Positions 16,204 through 24,152 of a stretch of DNA of 37,238 bases are shown here, piece after piece. A program made the position numbers and the translations under genes. The notes beneath the pieces were generated by a model that saw only the letters and a list, made by a program, of their open reading frames with translations, did not search any database and had not been told where the DNA came from. Source of the DNA: Methanomassiliicoccales archaeon (lineage in GTDB: Archaea > Thermoplasmatota > Thermoplasmata > Methanomassiliicoccales > UBA472). The stretch lies in assembly GCA_016926075.1 (NCBI GenBank), contig JAFGPG010000016.1, forward strand, positions 1-37,238, written 5' to 3'. How positions within the stretch are numbered: the first letter of the stretch is position 1; each line of letters opens with the position of its first letter.

Positions 16204-16527
16204 ATGAAGATCGCCGTGACCTCCACCGGACCGGGTACGGACTCGATGATGGACGACCGTCTGGGACGCTGCCCTTACTATATCATCATGGACACCGATA
16301 CCGGAAATGTGGAGTCCATGGTCAACCAGGCGGCCAGATCCTCTAGCGGCGCGGGGACCAGGGCCGTGCAGTCCCTGGTGGACAAGGGCGTGACCGTGGT
16401 CATCACCGGGCGCATCGGACCCCACGCCTCGGCCATGGTCACCGAGTCCGATATGGAGGTGGTGACCGGTGCCAGTGGCCGGGTCGGTGATGTGCTGGAG
16501 GAGTTCAGGAAAAGAAGGGGCCTCTGA
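16204..16527 (+). CDS. NifX/NifB-C-terminal-like (dinitrogenase cofactor family) protein
   Basis: 107 aa. It carries the dinitrogenase Fe-Mo cofactor biosynthesis fold: MKIAVTSTGPGTDSMMDDRLGRCPYYIIMDTD opening in two blocks, then GAGTRAVQSLVDKGVTVVITGRIGPHA. In nitrogen fixers such proteins carry metal-cluster precursors. In non-fixers they occur with MinD-ferredoxin ATPases and their job is unresolved. It ends 23 nt from the convergent MinD-type gene. Confidence 0.88.
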   Translation: MKIAVTSTGPGTDSMMDDRLGRCPYYIIMDTDTGNVESMVNQAARSSSGAGTRAVQSLVDKGVTVVITGRIGPHASAMVTESDMEVVTGASGRVGDVLEEFRKRRGL

Positions 16528-16550
16528 GCCCCGATCATCTTCTCATCCTT

Positions 16551-17447
16551 TCAATCCAGCTTCAGCAACACCCCGCTGCCCTTCCTGGCCACCGCCCTCT
16601 TGCTCACTTCCCTCCAGATGCGGTTGAAGGCTATGGCGGCCGGGGAGCGGGGGAAGAGGGAAGGCAATGGCCGCATGGCCTTGATGGCCTTGAGCACCGC
16701 GGGGTCGTAGGGCACCATGCCCACCACCAGTACCCCCTTGCGATGGCAGCTCTCCTCGATCTGCTTGGCCGATTCGGGGTGCAGGTCCCACTTGTTGATG
16801 GCCACGCATAGGGGTATGGAGAAGTGCTGCGCCAGGTCGATGAGGCGCATCAGGTCGTGCTCGCCGGAGAGGCTGGGCTCGGTGACGGCGAGGATGAGGT
16901 CCGCCCCGGTCACGCTGGCTATGGCCGGGCATCCGGTGCCCGGAGGGCCGTCGATGAGCACGACATCGAAGTCCTCCGATTCCGCCAGGTCGTCGGCCAA
17001 TCGCCGCACCTCGCTGACCAGCTTCCCGCTGTTGGACTCCCCCGGGAACAGCTCCGCGTAGACCATGGGGCCCTTCTCGGTGTCCAGGACGTAGATATCC
17101 CCGGACTTGAGATATTGTAGCGTCACGGCGTCCTCCGGGCACACCACCTTGCAGGCGCCGCATCCCTCGCAATGGATCTCGTTGACCTTGAAATCGGAGA
17201 TGGCCCCGAAGATGCAGGCGTCCTCGCATTTGCCGCACTGTATGCAGGCATCAGGGTCGATGTGCGCCTTGAGCGCGCCCACGTAATCGTCCTTGGTGCG
17301 CAGACTGCCGTTCATGGTCAGGGCCAGGTTGGCCGCGTCCACGTCGCAGTCCGCCAGCACCAGCCCCTTTGAGTACCAGGCCATGGAGGCCACCGCCGTG
17401 GTCTTGCCCGTGCCTCCCTTCCCGCTCAGTACCGCTATGCGGGTCAT
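16551..17447 (-). CDS. MinD/Mrp-type P-loop ATPase with inserted 2[4Fe-4S] ferredoxin domain (second copy)
   Basis: 298 aa. The deviant Walker A is SGKGGTGKTT (8-17), with DCDVDAAN after it and IDGPPGTGCPAIAS as the switch segment. A two-cluster ferredoxin insert spans about 68-103 (CIQCGKCEDAC and CEGCGACKVVCP). The architecture matches COG1149 ATPases, thought to handle or transfer Fe-S clusters. The start overlaps the upstream paralogue's stop by 4 nt (ATGA). The two probably act as a heterodimer with the NifX-like protein of the same operon. Confidence 0.9.
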   Translation of the reverse strand: MTRIAVLSGKGGTGKTTAVASMAWYSKGLVLADCDVDAANLALTMNGSLRTKDDYVGALKAHIDPDACIQCGKCEDACIFGAISDFKVNEIHCEGCGACKVVCPEDAVTLQYLKSGDIYVLDTEKGPMVYAELFPGESNSGKLVSEVRRLADDLAESEDFDVVLIDGPPGTGCPAIASVTGADLILAVTEPSLSGEHDLMRLIDLAQHFSIPLCVAINKWDLHPESAKQIEESCHRKGVLVVGMVPYDPAVLKAIKAMRPLPSLFPRSPAAIAFNRIWREVSKRAVARKGSGVLLKLD

Positions 17448-18274
17448 TTGCGCATCCCCCTGATCTCGATGAACAGGTCCAGCAATCCTTCCCGCATGTC
17501 CGGGAAGACCTCCAGCAGGGTCCTGCCGCGGGCGTAGCACTCCGCCACGCGACGCTTGAAGGGTATCCTCATCAGAACGGGCACCTCCAGCTCCCGGCAG
17601 AGGGAATCGATGATATCGTCATCCCCCTCCGAACGGTTGACCACCACACCGCAGGGCACCTCGAGGCGGCGGCACACGGTGATCATGCTGCGTAGGTCGT
17701 GCTCCCCGTAGGGAGTGGGCTCGGTGACCAGCAGGGCGAAGTCCGTACCGTCGATGCACTCCACCGCCGGACAGCTGGTCCCCGGCGGGCTGTCGATGAT
17801 GACCAGATCGTCCTTCTCCTCCTTGATCCTCTTGATGATGGGCACGGACAGCGCCTCCCCGGTGTTCAGCTCGCCGCAGGCGAAGCGCATGACGCCGGCG
17901 GTGCCCAGGTGCACCACGCCCACCGGCCTTCCGGCCATGGTGATGGCGTCCTCCGGGCACACCATCCTGCACACCCCGCAACCGTGGCACAGGTTGCCCA
18001 TGAGCTTGACCTTCTTTCCCAGGCGGATCATGGCCCCGAACTGGCAGTTCTCCACGCATCTGCCGCAGGCGTTGCAACGCACGGGGTCGATGACGGGATA
18101 GGGGACCAGCACCTCCTCCCGGGAGGTGAATTCCGGATGCAGGAACAGATAGGCGTTGGCCCCCTCCACGTCGCAGTCCAGGAACGTAAGGGGACGGTCC
18201 AGGGCCAGTGCCAAGGCGCAGGCCACCGAGGTCTTGCCCGTCCCCCCCTTGCCGCTTGCCACCGCTAGGATCAT
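17444..18274 (-). CDS. MinD/Mrp-type P-loop ATPase with inserted 2[4Fe-4S] ferredoxin domain (first copy)
   Basis: 276 aa paralogue of the next gene in the operon. Walker A is SGKGGTGKTS; the ferredoxin insert has CNACGRCVENC and CHGCGVCRMVCP; the switch segment is IDSPPGTSCPAVE. Start MILAVASGKGG is chosen because the family begins directly at this strand; the frame extends upstream into nifX without homology. It lies about 8 nt after the NifX-like gene. A three-gene operon of NifX-like, ATPase, ATPase is therefore seen. Confidence 0.9.
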   Translation of the reverse strand: MILAVASGKGGTGKTSVACALALALDRPLTFLDCDVEGANAYLFLHPEFTSREEVLVPYPVIDPVRCNACGRCVENCQFGAMIRLGKKVKLMGNLCHGCGVCRMVCPEDAITMAGRPVGVVHLGTAGVMRFACGELNTGEALSVPIIKRIKEEKDDLVIIDSPPGTSCPAVECIDGTDFALLVTEPTPYGEHDLRSMITVCRRLEVPCGVVVNRSEGDDDIIDSLCRELEVPVLMRIPFKRRVAECYARGRTLLEVFPDMREGLLDLFIEIRGMRK

Positions 18275-18281
18275 GTACGCC

Positions 18282-18641
18282 TCAATGGCCGTGCTCTTGG
18301 CAGGCGTTCTGATGATCGGCCCTGGTAAGCTTACCGGCGCTGAAGGCGTCCAGGGTCTCCTGTACGGTGCCCTCGGCACCCACAAACACTTGGATCCCCA
18401 GGGATGCGAACATGTTCACCGCCTTGACCCCCAGCCCGGCGCAGAGCATGACGTCCACGCCCGCCTTGGCCATCAGCTCTGGGGGCAGCCCCACGCCTCC
18501 CAGGTGCTCGCTGGTGTTGTCCAGGAAACTCAATTCTCCGCTGTCCGTGTCCACGATGGCATAGGCCGGCACCCTGCCGAAGTGAGCACCTACGGTCGAG
18601 GACATACCGAACCTGTTCATGACTGGCACTGACACCTTCAT
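18282..18641 (-). CDS. NifX-like protein with His-rich C-terminus
   Basis: 119 aa. The same cofactor-carrier fold as the gene at 16204: MKVSVPVMNRFGMSSTVGAHFGRVPAYAIVDTD and GLPPELMAKAGVDVMLCAGLG. The tail ADHQNACQEHGH adds three His and one Cys, a possible metal site. ATG 18641 has GTGAT six to seven nt upstream. It is first gene of the operon with the two MinD-type ATPases. The promoter is likely the CATTTATGTAAAG stretch near 18680-18691. Confidence 0.87.
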   Translation of the reverse strand: MKVSVPVMNRFGMSSTVGAHFGRVPAYAIVDTDSGELSFLDNTSEHLGGVGLPPELMAKAGVDVMLCAGLGVKAVNMFASLGIQVFVGAEGTVQETLDAFSAGKLTRADHQNACQEHGH

Positions 18642-18679
18642 CAATATCACGCTCTTATTAACGGCGTTCATCGAGTGCC

Positions 18680-18725
18680 TTTACATAAATGTATCCCCTG
18701 ACATCATCGCATAACCGTAAAATAT
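18680..18725. promoter_or_regulatory. Divergent promoters between the NifX operon and larB
   Basis: On the minus strand a CATTTATGTAAA element (about 18680-18691) lies 40-50 nt before the NifX-like ATG. On the plus strand TAAAATAT (18718-18725) lies about 25 nt before the larB ATG at 18748, implying a leaderless larB mRNA. Confidence 0.5.
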
Positions 18726-18747
18726 CCCCCCGGTGCTCCTTGATAGG

Positions 18748-19515
18748 ATGAACGTCCGGGATGTCTTGGAGGCCTATCGTCAAGGTCACATCGACCTGCA
18801 GAGGGCGGAACAGTTGCTGCGCATGGATTACCTGGAAAGGGTGGGGAAACACACGCTCTTCGACCACGCCCGCGAGTCGCGCCGCGGCATACCGGAGATC
18901 ATCTGGGGGGAGAACAAGACGCCGGCCATGGTCTCGGAGATCGTGAGCACCGTCCTCAAGGACCGCGACGCGGTGCTGGTCTCCAGGGCCACTCCCGAGC
19001 ACTACAGGGCCCTGCAGGAGGTGGTGGACAGAGAGCACCTACGTTACCTGGAGGGGTCCCGGCTGCTGGTGATCGACAGGAGGGCGCGGCCTCCCAGAAG
19101 GGGAAGGATCGGGGTGCTCACCGCTGGCAGCTCGGACATCGCGGTGGCCGAGGAGGCCAAGGCCGTGGCCGAGGTCATGGGCTGCGAGGTGCTGACCGAG
19201 TACGATGTGGGCGTGGCGGCCTTCCACCGGTTCATGGAACCTCTCTCCAGGATGTTGGGCCAAGGGGTCGACGCCCTGGTGGTGGTGGCAGGTATGGAGG
19301 GGGCGCTGCCCACGGTGATCTCCGGACTGACGGACATCCCGGTCATCGGGGTCCCCACCTCCGTGGGATACGGCTACGGGGGGAAAGGGGAGGCCGCGCT
19401 CATGGGCATGCTGCAGACCTGCTCGCCTGGACTGGTAGTGGTGAACATAGACAACGGGATCGCCGCAGGGGCCACCGCCGCGCTCATCAGCCTGCGCTGC
19501 GGTCGTTACAGGTGA
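18748..19515 (+). CDS. larB: LarB, pyridinium-3,5-biscarboxylate synthase (nickel-pincer cofactor)
   Basis: 255 aa. LarB carboxylates and hydrolyses nicotinic acid adenine dinucleotide in the first step of the nickel-pincer nucleotide of lactate racemase. The C-terminal half is PurE-like: GVLTAGSSDIAVAEEA, VVVAGMEGALPTVISGL, GVPTSVGYGYGGKGEAAL, VVNIDNGIAAG. The N-terminal helix MNVRDVLEAYRQGHID is typical. ATG 18748 is preferred to GTG 18733 because of the family start and a TATA 25 nt upstream. The stop overlaps the ribosome binding site of the following acetyltransferase gene. Confidence 0.93.
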   Translation: MNVRDVLEAYRQGHIDLQRAEQLLRMDYLERVGKHTLFDHARESRRGIPEIIWGENKTPAMVSEIVSTVLKDRDAVLVSRATPEHYRALQEVVDREHLRYLEGSRLLVIDRRARPPRRGRIGVLTAGSSDIAVAEEAKAVAEVMGCEVLTEYDVGVAAFHRFMEPLSRMLGQGVDALVVVAGMEGALPTVISGLTDIPVIGVPTSVGYGYGGKGEAALMGMLQTCSPGLVVVNIDNGIAAGATAALISLRCGRYR

Positions 19516-19520
19516 TAAAC

Positions 19521-20411
19521 ATGGCCACCGTTCGCCTCCTGCGCCCTTCGGACGTCCCCGCCGCGCAAGCGCTGATGGCGAACACGTGGTCCCATCTGCT
19601 CAAAAGACAGACCGGGATGGAGATCAGCTATCCAGTACGTCCGGCCAGTTGGTACCTGGGACGCATGGTCCACGAGCCGGGCGGATGCCTATGCGTGGAG
19701 GAGGGGGGGCGTATAGTGGGCACCGCCTTCGGCCTGAGCTGCGGTTCTGTGGGCTGGATAGGTCCCATGGAGGTGAGCCCTCCCCTTCAGGGCATAGGGC
19801 TGGGAGGGACGCTCCTGGAATCCCTGGAGGTATACCTTTCCAGGAAGGGATGCCGTGCGGTGGGCCTGGAGACCATGAGGGACGTGGCCCGGAACATGGA
19901 CTTCTATGCCAAGGCCGGCTACGAGGAGGAGGAGAACATGCTCTACCTGGAGAAACCCTGGCTGGAGGGGCAGGACAGCGGCCGCCCGGAAAAGGAGAAG
20001 GTGGATGTCAAGGAGATAAGGCGATTGGGAGGGACCATAACCAAGGGTTTCGACCCTTCCAAGGAGTTCCTGATGAGCGAGGAGACGGGGACAGGGAAGA
20101 CCCTTTACGCCGAGGGCGCCGCGGCCCTTCTGCTCAATGACCCCATCCCTGGTTCCGGGAAGGCCTACCTGCGCACCGTCCTCTCGGAAGGGTATCACCG
20201 CCTGAGCGAGGTCCTCGGGCTGGTGCAGAGGGCGGAGAGGGAGGCCCTGTGGTCCGGGGCGCGCACCATGTTCACCATCCTACCCGCGGGAAGCGAGGTG
20301 CTGCCGTACCTGCTTCGGGGCGGGTACCAGACCAGGGGAGTGGACGTGCGCCTCATGAAGGGGAGCTTCCCCCGGAAGCACGAGTGCCACATCATCTCCT
20401 GGTCCGGTTAG
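19521..20411 (+). CDS. Double-GNAT acetyltransferase-like protein
   Basis: 296 aa. The N-terminal GNAT (about 5-150) has the acetyl-CoA loop QGIGLGGTLLESL. The C-terminal half (about 165-295) has GNAT-like secondary structure (TLYAEGAAALLLNDP, LLRGGYQTRGVDVRLMKG) but no clear Q/RxxGxG loop, so it is probably a degenerate second domain. AGGTGA lies five nt before ATG 19521. It follows larB by 5 nt and is likely cotranscribed. The substrate is unknown. The stop is TAG. Confidence 0.8.
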   Translation: MATVRLLRPSDVPAAQALMANTWSHLLKRQTGMEISYPVRPASWYLGRMVHEPGGCLCVEEGGRIVGTAFGLSCGSVGWIGPMEVSPPLQGIGLGGTLLESLEVYLSRKGCRAVGLETMRDVARNMDFYAKAGYEEEENMLYLEKPWLEGQDSGRPEKEKVDVKEIRRLGGTITKGFDPSKEFLMSEETGTGKTLYAEGAAALLLNDPIPGSGKAYLRTVLSEGYHRLSEVLGLVQRAEREALWSGARTMFTILPAGSEVLPYLLRGGYQTRGVDVRLMKGSFPRKHECHIISWSG

Positions 20412-21223
20412 GGGCCCTTGGGCAACAGGATGGCCATTATAAGGTAGGCCAGAACGAACGCTCCGAAGGAGACCAGGGCTCCAACGACCCATAGCACCCG
20501 GATGAGGAAGGGATCGATGTCGAAGTAATCGGCCATGCCCCCGCAGACCCCGAAGAGGATCCTGTTCCGGTCGGAACGTACCAGGCGCCTCGGACCGGGG
20601 ACAGGTTGGGAAGGCGCGGGAGCGCCGGTGGGCCGGGGGAGATCGGGAACAGGATAGGATGGAACCATGCGCGGCGGTTCCGGGCGGTTGGCACGCATGA
20701 CCACCCCGATATATCCGATGAGCAGCACCAGCAGGAAGATGATGTAGAGGATGGAGAAGAGCAGGTCGCCCATGGTCTCCAGCTCGTCAACGTCGTGGGA
20801 GGAGCCCAGGGTCCCCAGCATGTTGGCCACCAACCATATCACGAAGGTGATGATGATGGCCGCTACCAGGGGGGAGATGTAGGGATAATACCGATAGTAG
20901 CGACGCGAGGAATATCCGGAGTAGGCGGTCAGGAGCAGGATGAGGAAGATGAGCAGCAGATTGCTATCCAGGAATTCCCCGAACCGCTCGGCGAAGGTCG
21001 AAGAGCCCGAAAGGGCCTGCAGTACCTCCACGATAAGGAGCACCAGGATGAACCCGATGAGCGCTTTCAGCAGCGGTCCAGCCCCCCGGAAGGAGCGGTC
21101 GAAAGGGGTCTGCGGGTAGTACACCGGAGCAGGGGCGGTGAGGGTCGACAGCGGTCCGCCGCAGTTCTGGCATTGGGTCGCCCCTTCCACATTGGCCGCT
21201 CCACAGTTCGGACATTGGACCAT
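20408..21223 (-). CDS. Zinc-ribbon, multi-TM, PspC-domain membrane protein
   Basis: 271 aa. The N-terminal zinc ribbon is CPNCGAANVEGATQCQNCGG. Four hydrophobic segments follow (about 54-68, 87-101, 118-135, 153-172), then a Pro-rich linker. The C-terminal PspC domain is RNRILFGVCGGMADYFDID with a TM helix ending YLIMAILLPKG. PspC domains act in membrane-stress sensing. ATG 21223 is preferred to GTG 21232, with a purine-rich GTGAG upstream. It ends four nt inside the convergent acetyltransferase gene. Confidence 0.85.
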   Translation of the reverse strand: MVQCPNCGAANVEGATQCQNCGGPLSTLTAPAPVYYPQTPFDRSFRGAGPLLKALIGFILVLLIVEVLQALSGSSTFAERFGEFLDSNLLLIFLILLLTAYSGYSSRRYYRYYPYISPLVAAIIITFVIWLVANMLGTLGSSHDVDELETMGDLLFSILYIIFLLVLLIGYIGVVMRANRPEPPRMVPSYPVPDLPRPTGAPAPSQPVPGPRRLVRSDRNRILFGVCGGMADYFDIDPFLIRVLWVVGALVSFGAFVLAYLIMAILLPKGP

Positions 21224-21340
21224 CCATCTCACGCTCCGGCCTCCATCTATGCCTCCGCGGCCTTATGTCCTTTTTGCATCGTTCGTCCAGTGCCGAGGTC
21301 AAATCTATATCCTTAATGAAGGCCATATGACGTCGATCAG

Positions 21341-22450
21341 ATGGCCCTGCGCATAGTCGAGGTAGTCCTTGACCCTGGGAACGAGGACAACGTCAAGGAC
21401 GCCATCAAGGACCTGGACGTGCTGGACGTGTGGTGGAGCAAGCCCAGCAACGACACGCTCAGCGTCAGGATACTGGTGAGGGCGGACCTCTCCGAGGAGC
21501 TGGTGGACACTCTCTATGACAAGTTCTCCTTCCTAGCCAACTTCCGCCTGGTCATCATACCGGTGGAGGCCACCCTCCCCCGGGTGGAAGAGAAGCCCAA
21601 GGAGGAGCCGCCGGAGGAACCGCCACCGGAGGCACGACCGTCCGAGGGAACTGCATCGGAGGTGATCTCCCCCCAGGCACCTCCACCGGAGGAACCACCG
21701 CAGGAGGCACCGCCGGAGGAGAACAAGAACAGCAAGAAGGGCCGTTGGATCAAGCGCATCAGCCGTGAGGAGCTGCACGACGACGTGGCGGACTCCAGCG
21801 AGCTCACCGCTGTGTACACCATCACGGTGGCATTATCGGTACTGGTGGCGGCCATCGGCCTGTTGAAGGACAACGTGGCGGTGGTCATCGGGGCCATGGT
21901 CATCGCGCCTCTGCTGGGTCCCAACATGGCCATGTCATTGGCCACCACCCTGGGCGACGATAAGCTCATCAAGAGGTCCGCGGTCACCCTGGCCTTCGGC
22001 ATATTCCTGGCCCTAGGCCTGTCACTGGTCATCGGCAACATCTTCGAGGTGGACCCTACCATTCGGGAGATCGCATTGCGTACCGACATCGGGCTATACG
22101 ATATCGTCCTGGCCCTGTCCTCCGGAGCCGCCGGTGCCCTGTTCTTCACCATCGGCACATCCACCGCCCTGGTGGGGGTCATGGTGGCCGTGGCCCTGCT
22201 CCCGCCCCTGGTCACCCTAGGTCTGCTCATCGGCTCCGGACAGTTGGAGCTGGCATTCCAGACCCTTCTCCTGTTCATGACCAACTTCATCTGCGTCAAC
22301 CTGGCCGCGGTGGGGATATTCGTCATGCAGGGCATCAAGCCCACGCACTGGTGGCTGTCGATATTGGCCAAGAAATCCTCCTCCTATTCATTGCTCATAT
22401 GGATCAGCCTCCTGGTGTTCATGGTGTTCCTCATCCTCTTCTATTCCTGA
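21341..22450 (+). CDS. DUF389 (TIGR00341) membrane protein
   Basis: 369 aa. The soluble N-terminal domain (1-80) has an ACT-like pattern. A Pro/Glu-rich linker with repeated PPEEPP units spans about 85-128. The DUF389 membrane domain (about 150-369) has six or more TM helices and the conserved DDVADSSELTAVYTITVALS and GAMVIAPLLGPNMA. The family has no assigned function. A TATA-like ATCTATATCC (about 21303-21312) lies 30-35 nt upstream. The start overlaps an ATATG box. Confidence 0.88.
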   Translation: MALRIVEVVLDPGNEDNVKDAIKDLDVLDVWWSKPSNDTLSVRILVRADLSEELVDTLYDKFSFLANFRLVIIPVEATLPRVEEKPKEEPPEEPPPEARPSEGTASEVISPQAPPPEEPPQEAPPEENKNSKKGRWIKRISREELHDDVADSSELTAVYTITVALSVLVAAIGLLKDNVAVVIGAMVIAPLLGPNMAMSLATTLGDDKLIKRSAVTLAFGIFLALGLSLVIGNIFEVDPTIREIALRTDIGLYDIVLALSSGAAGALFFTIGTSTALVGVMVAVALLPPLVTLGLLIGSGQLELAFQTLLLFMTNFICVNLAAVGIFVMQGIKPTHWWLSILAKKSSSYSLLIWISLLVFMVFLILFYS

Positions 22451-22498
22451 GGGCGCAAAGGTTGAACTAGCCTCGCTCGATTAGGGAACGGCGATAGG

Positions 22499-22891
22499 AT
22501 GGACGAGGTTGAGCAGAGGGAGAGGGTACGCAAGGTCCTGGAGCGGGTGAAGGAGGAGTACGGCTTCGTACCCCTGGTCTCGGAGGTGATGTCGGACCGC
22601 CCGGACGTCTATCTTCCCTACTCCGAGATGTCGAGCAGGCTCTTCTTCAGGCCCAAGCACCTGGACCGGCAGACCGTGGAGCTGGCCGCCATCGCGGCCA
22701 GTACCGCCTTGGGCAGCAAGAACTGCCTGGACGTGCACATCCTGCAGGCGATCAAGCTGGGGTTGAGCGAGGAGGCCATCATGGAGGCCATGATGGTCGG
22801 CTCCTTCATGAGCATGAACGGGAGCAACGCCATCGCCTTCCGTTGCCTCTTGGCGGCACAGGAGAACTGCGATGAAGGTGGCCCAAGGTAG
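22499..22891 (+). CDS. Carboxymuconolactone decarboxylase / AhpD-like protein
   Basis: 130 aa all-helical CMD domain. The active-site segment reads ALGSKNCLDVHILQAIKLGLSE: the Cys-x3-His part of AhpD (CxxCxxxH) is present, but the first Cys is replaced by Ser. A redox relay needing two cysteines may therefore not work as in AhpD. The 3' end overlaps the PCC-domain gene by 20 nt. The stop is TAG. Confidence 0.82.
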   Translation: MDEVEQRERVRKVLERVKEEYGFVPLVSEVMSDRPDVYLPYSEMSSRLFFRPKHLDRQTVELAAIAASTALGSKNCLDVHILQAIKLGLSEEAIMEAMMVGSFMSMNGSNAIAFRCLLAAQENCDEGGPR

Positions 22892-23315
22892 CCTGGGCAG
22901 GGTACTGGTGCTCCGTCTGGAGGATGGGGACGTGCTGCACGAGTGCGTGGAGTACGCGGCCAAGGAGCACGGTATCGACAGGGCGGCCGTACTGGCCCTG
23001 GGAGGGGCGGACCGCGGCAGCCGTCTGGTGGTGGGGCCGCGGGACGGGCGAGAAAAGGAGATCGAACCGACCCTGACGGAACTGGACGGGGAATCAGAGC
23101 TCGCCGGGGTGGGCACCCTCTTCCCGGATGAGCACGGGGAACCGTGCCTTCACATGCACGCCTCCTGCGGCAGGGGGGAGCGCAGCGTCACCGGATGCGT
23201 GCGGGCGGGTGTCGCCACCTGGTTGGTGCAGGAGGTCGTTATCATCGAGCTGCTCGATCTGGACTCACGGAGGATCACCGACCCTCGCAGTGGTTTTCAA
23301 CTGCTAGAGCCCTGA
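22872..23315 (+). CDS. PCC/DUF296-domain protein
   Basis: 147 aa. Matches the plants-and-prokaryotes-conserved domain: LRLEDGDVLHECVEYAAKEHGI, AAVLALGGADR, and PCLHMHASCGRGERSVTGC, whose His residues bind metal in related structures. In plants this domain joins AT-hooks; free prokaryotic versions have no firm role. The start lies inside the CMD gene, so the two are coupled. Confidence 0.85.
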   Translation: MKVAQGSLGRVLVLRLEDGDVLHECVEYAAKEHGIDRAAVLALGGADRGSRLVVGPRDGREKEIEPTLTELDGESELAGVGTLFPDEHGEPCLHMHASCGRGERSVTGCVRAGVATWLVQEVVIIELLDLDSRRITDPRSGFQLLEP

Positions 23316-24152
23316 TCAAAAGGCGTCCACGCAGCGCACCCCCCTCTCTGCGCACCGCCGACGTATGTACGCCTCCAGCGCCCGGTAGTCGCAGTGAAGA
23401 TGGGCTTTCTCCAAGTGGTCCGCGCTCCCCTCCCCACCGGGACGGGTGCGCATGTCCTGGAACATGCCCGCTCGGGGACGGAAGCGGTCCAACATGATCC
23501 ATTCGATCCCAGTGCCGGCCAGGGCGTCCACGAGCTCCTCGGCGTCCCTCTGGTCCAGCAACGGCAGGAGTGGACCCACCAGGCCGTAGGCGTTGATCCC
23601 TCCCTCGACCAATTGCTCAAGGGCCCTCAGCCTCCTTTCCGGCAGAGGTGCGCCAGGCTCGTACTCCCTGCTGAGGTCCCTGCGCACCGAGGTGACCGTC
23701 AGTCCGACCTCCCCCTTCAGTTCACGATAGAGCTCCAGGTCGCGTAAGACCAGGTCCGATTTGGTGAGCACGCTCACCGGCTGGTCATGAGGGATGATCT
23801 GCATCAGGCAGCGGCGGGTGATGAGCAGATGCCTCTCCGCCTCCTGGTAGGGGTCGGTAACCGTGCCCAGCCCGATAACCCCCTTCTTCCCCCTCAGCTC
23901 CTTGGCCAGCACCTGGGGCAGGTCCGTTCGCGCCCTCACCTCGGTCCACCGGGCGCGAGGCCTCTTGGTCACGTAGGGGGCGTAGCAATATAGGCAATCG
24001 TGCTGGCAGCCCTGGTAGGGGTTGAGGGCGAAGTCCAGGCCAGGGAGGCGGGAGGGTGGGAGGGCCACCCTGGTGCCTATCTCGGCAATGCGCGGGACCG
24101 CAGGGAGCTGTGCACCCTGCTCCATCTCCAGGAACAGGTCCAGGTTAGACAT
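23316..24152 (-). CDS. Radical SAM protein, SplB-like (COG1533)
   Basis: 278 aa. The radical SAM cluster motif Cys-x3-Cys-x2-Cys is in GCQHDCLYCYAPYVTKRP (about 49-66). The TIM-barrel segments VIGLGTVTDPYQEAE, VSVLTKSDLVLRD and VGLTVTSVR match the family related to spore photoproduct lyase. Whether it repairs DNA is not known. Its ATG overlaps the end of the NreA-like gene by 8 nt, so the two are cotranscribed, which supports a DNA-repair link. Confidence 0.85.
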   Translation of the reverse strand: MSNLDLFLEMEQGAQLPAVPRIAEIGTRVALPPSRLPGLDFALNPYQGCQHDCLYCYAPYVTKRPRARWTEVRARTDLPQVLAKELRGKKGVIGLGTVTDPYQEAERHLLITRRCLMQIIPHDQPVSVLTKSDLVLRDLELYRELKGEVGLTVTSVRRDLSREYEPGAPLPERRLRALEQLVEGGINAYGLVGPLLPLLDQRDAEELVDALAGTGIEWIMLDRFRPRAGMFQDMRTRPGGEGSADHLEKAHLHCDYRALEAYIRRRCAERGVRCVDAF

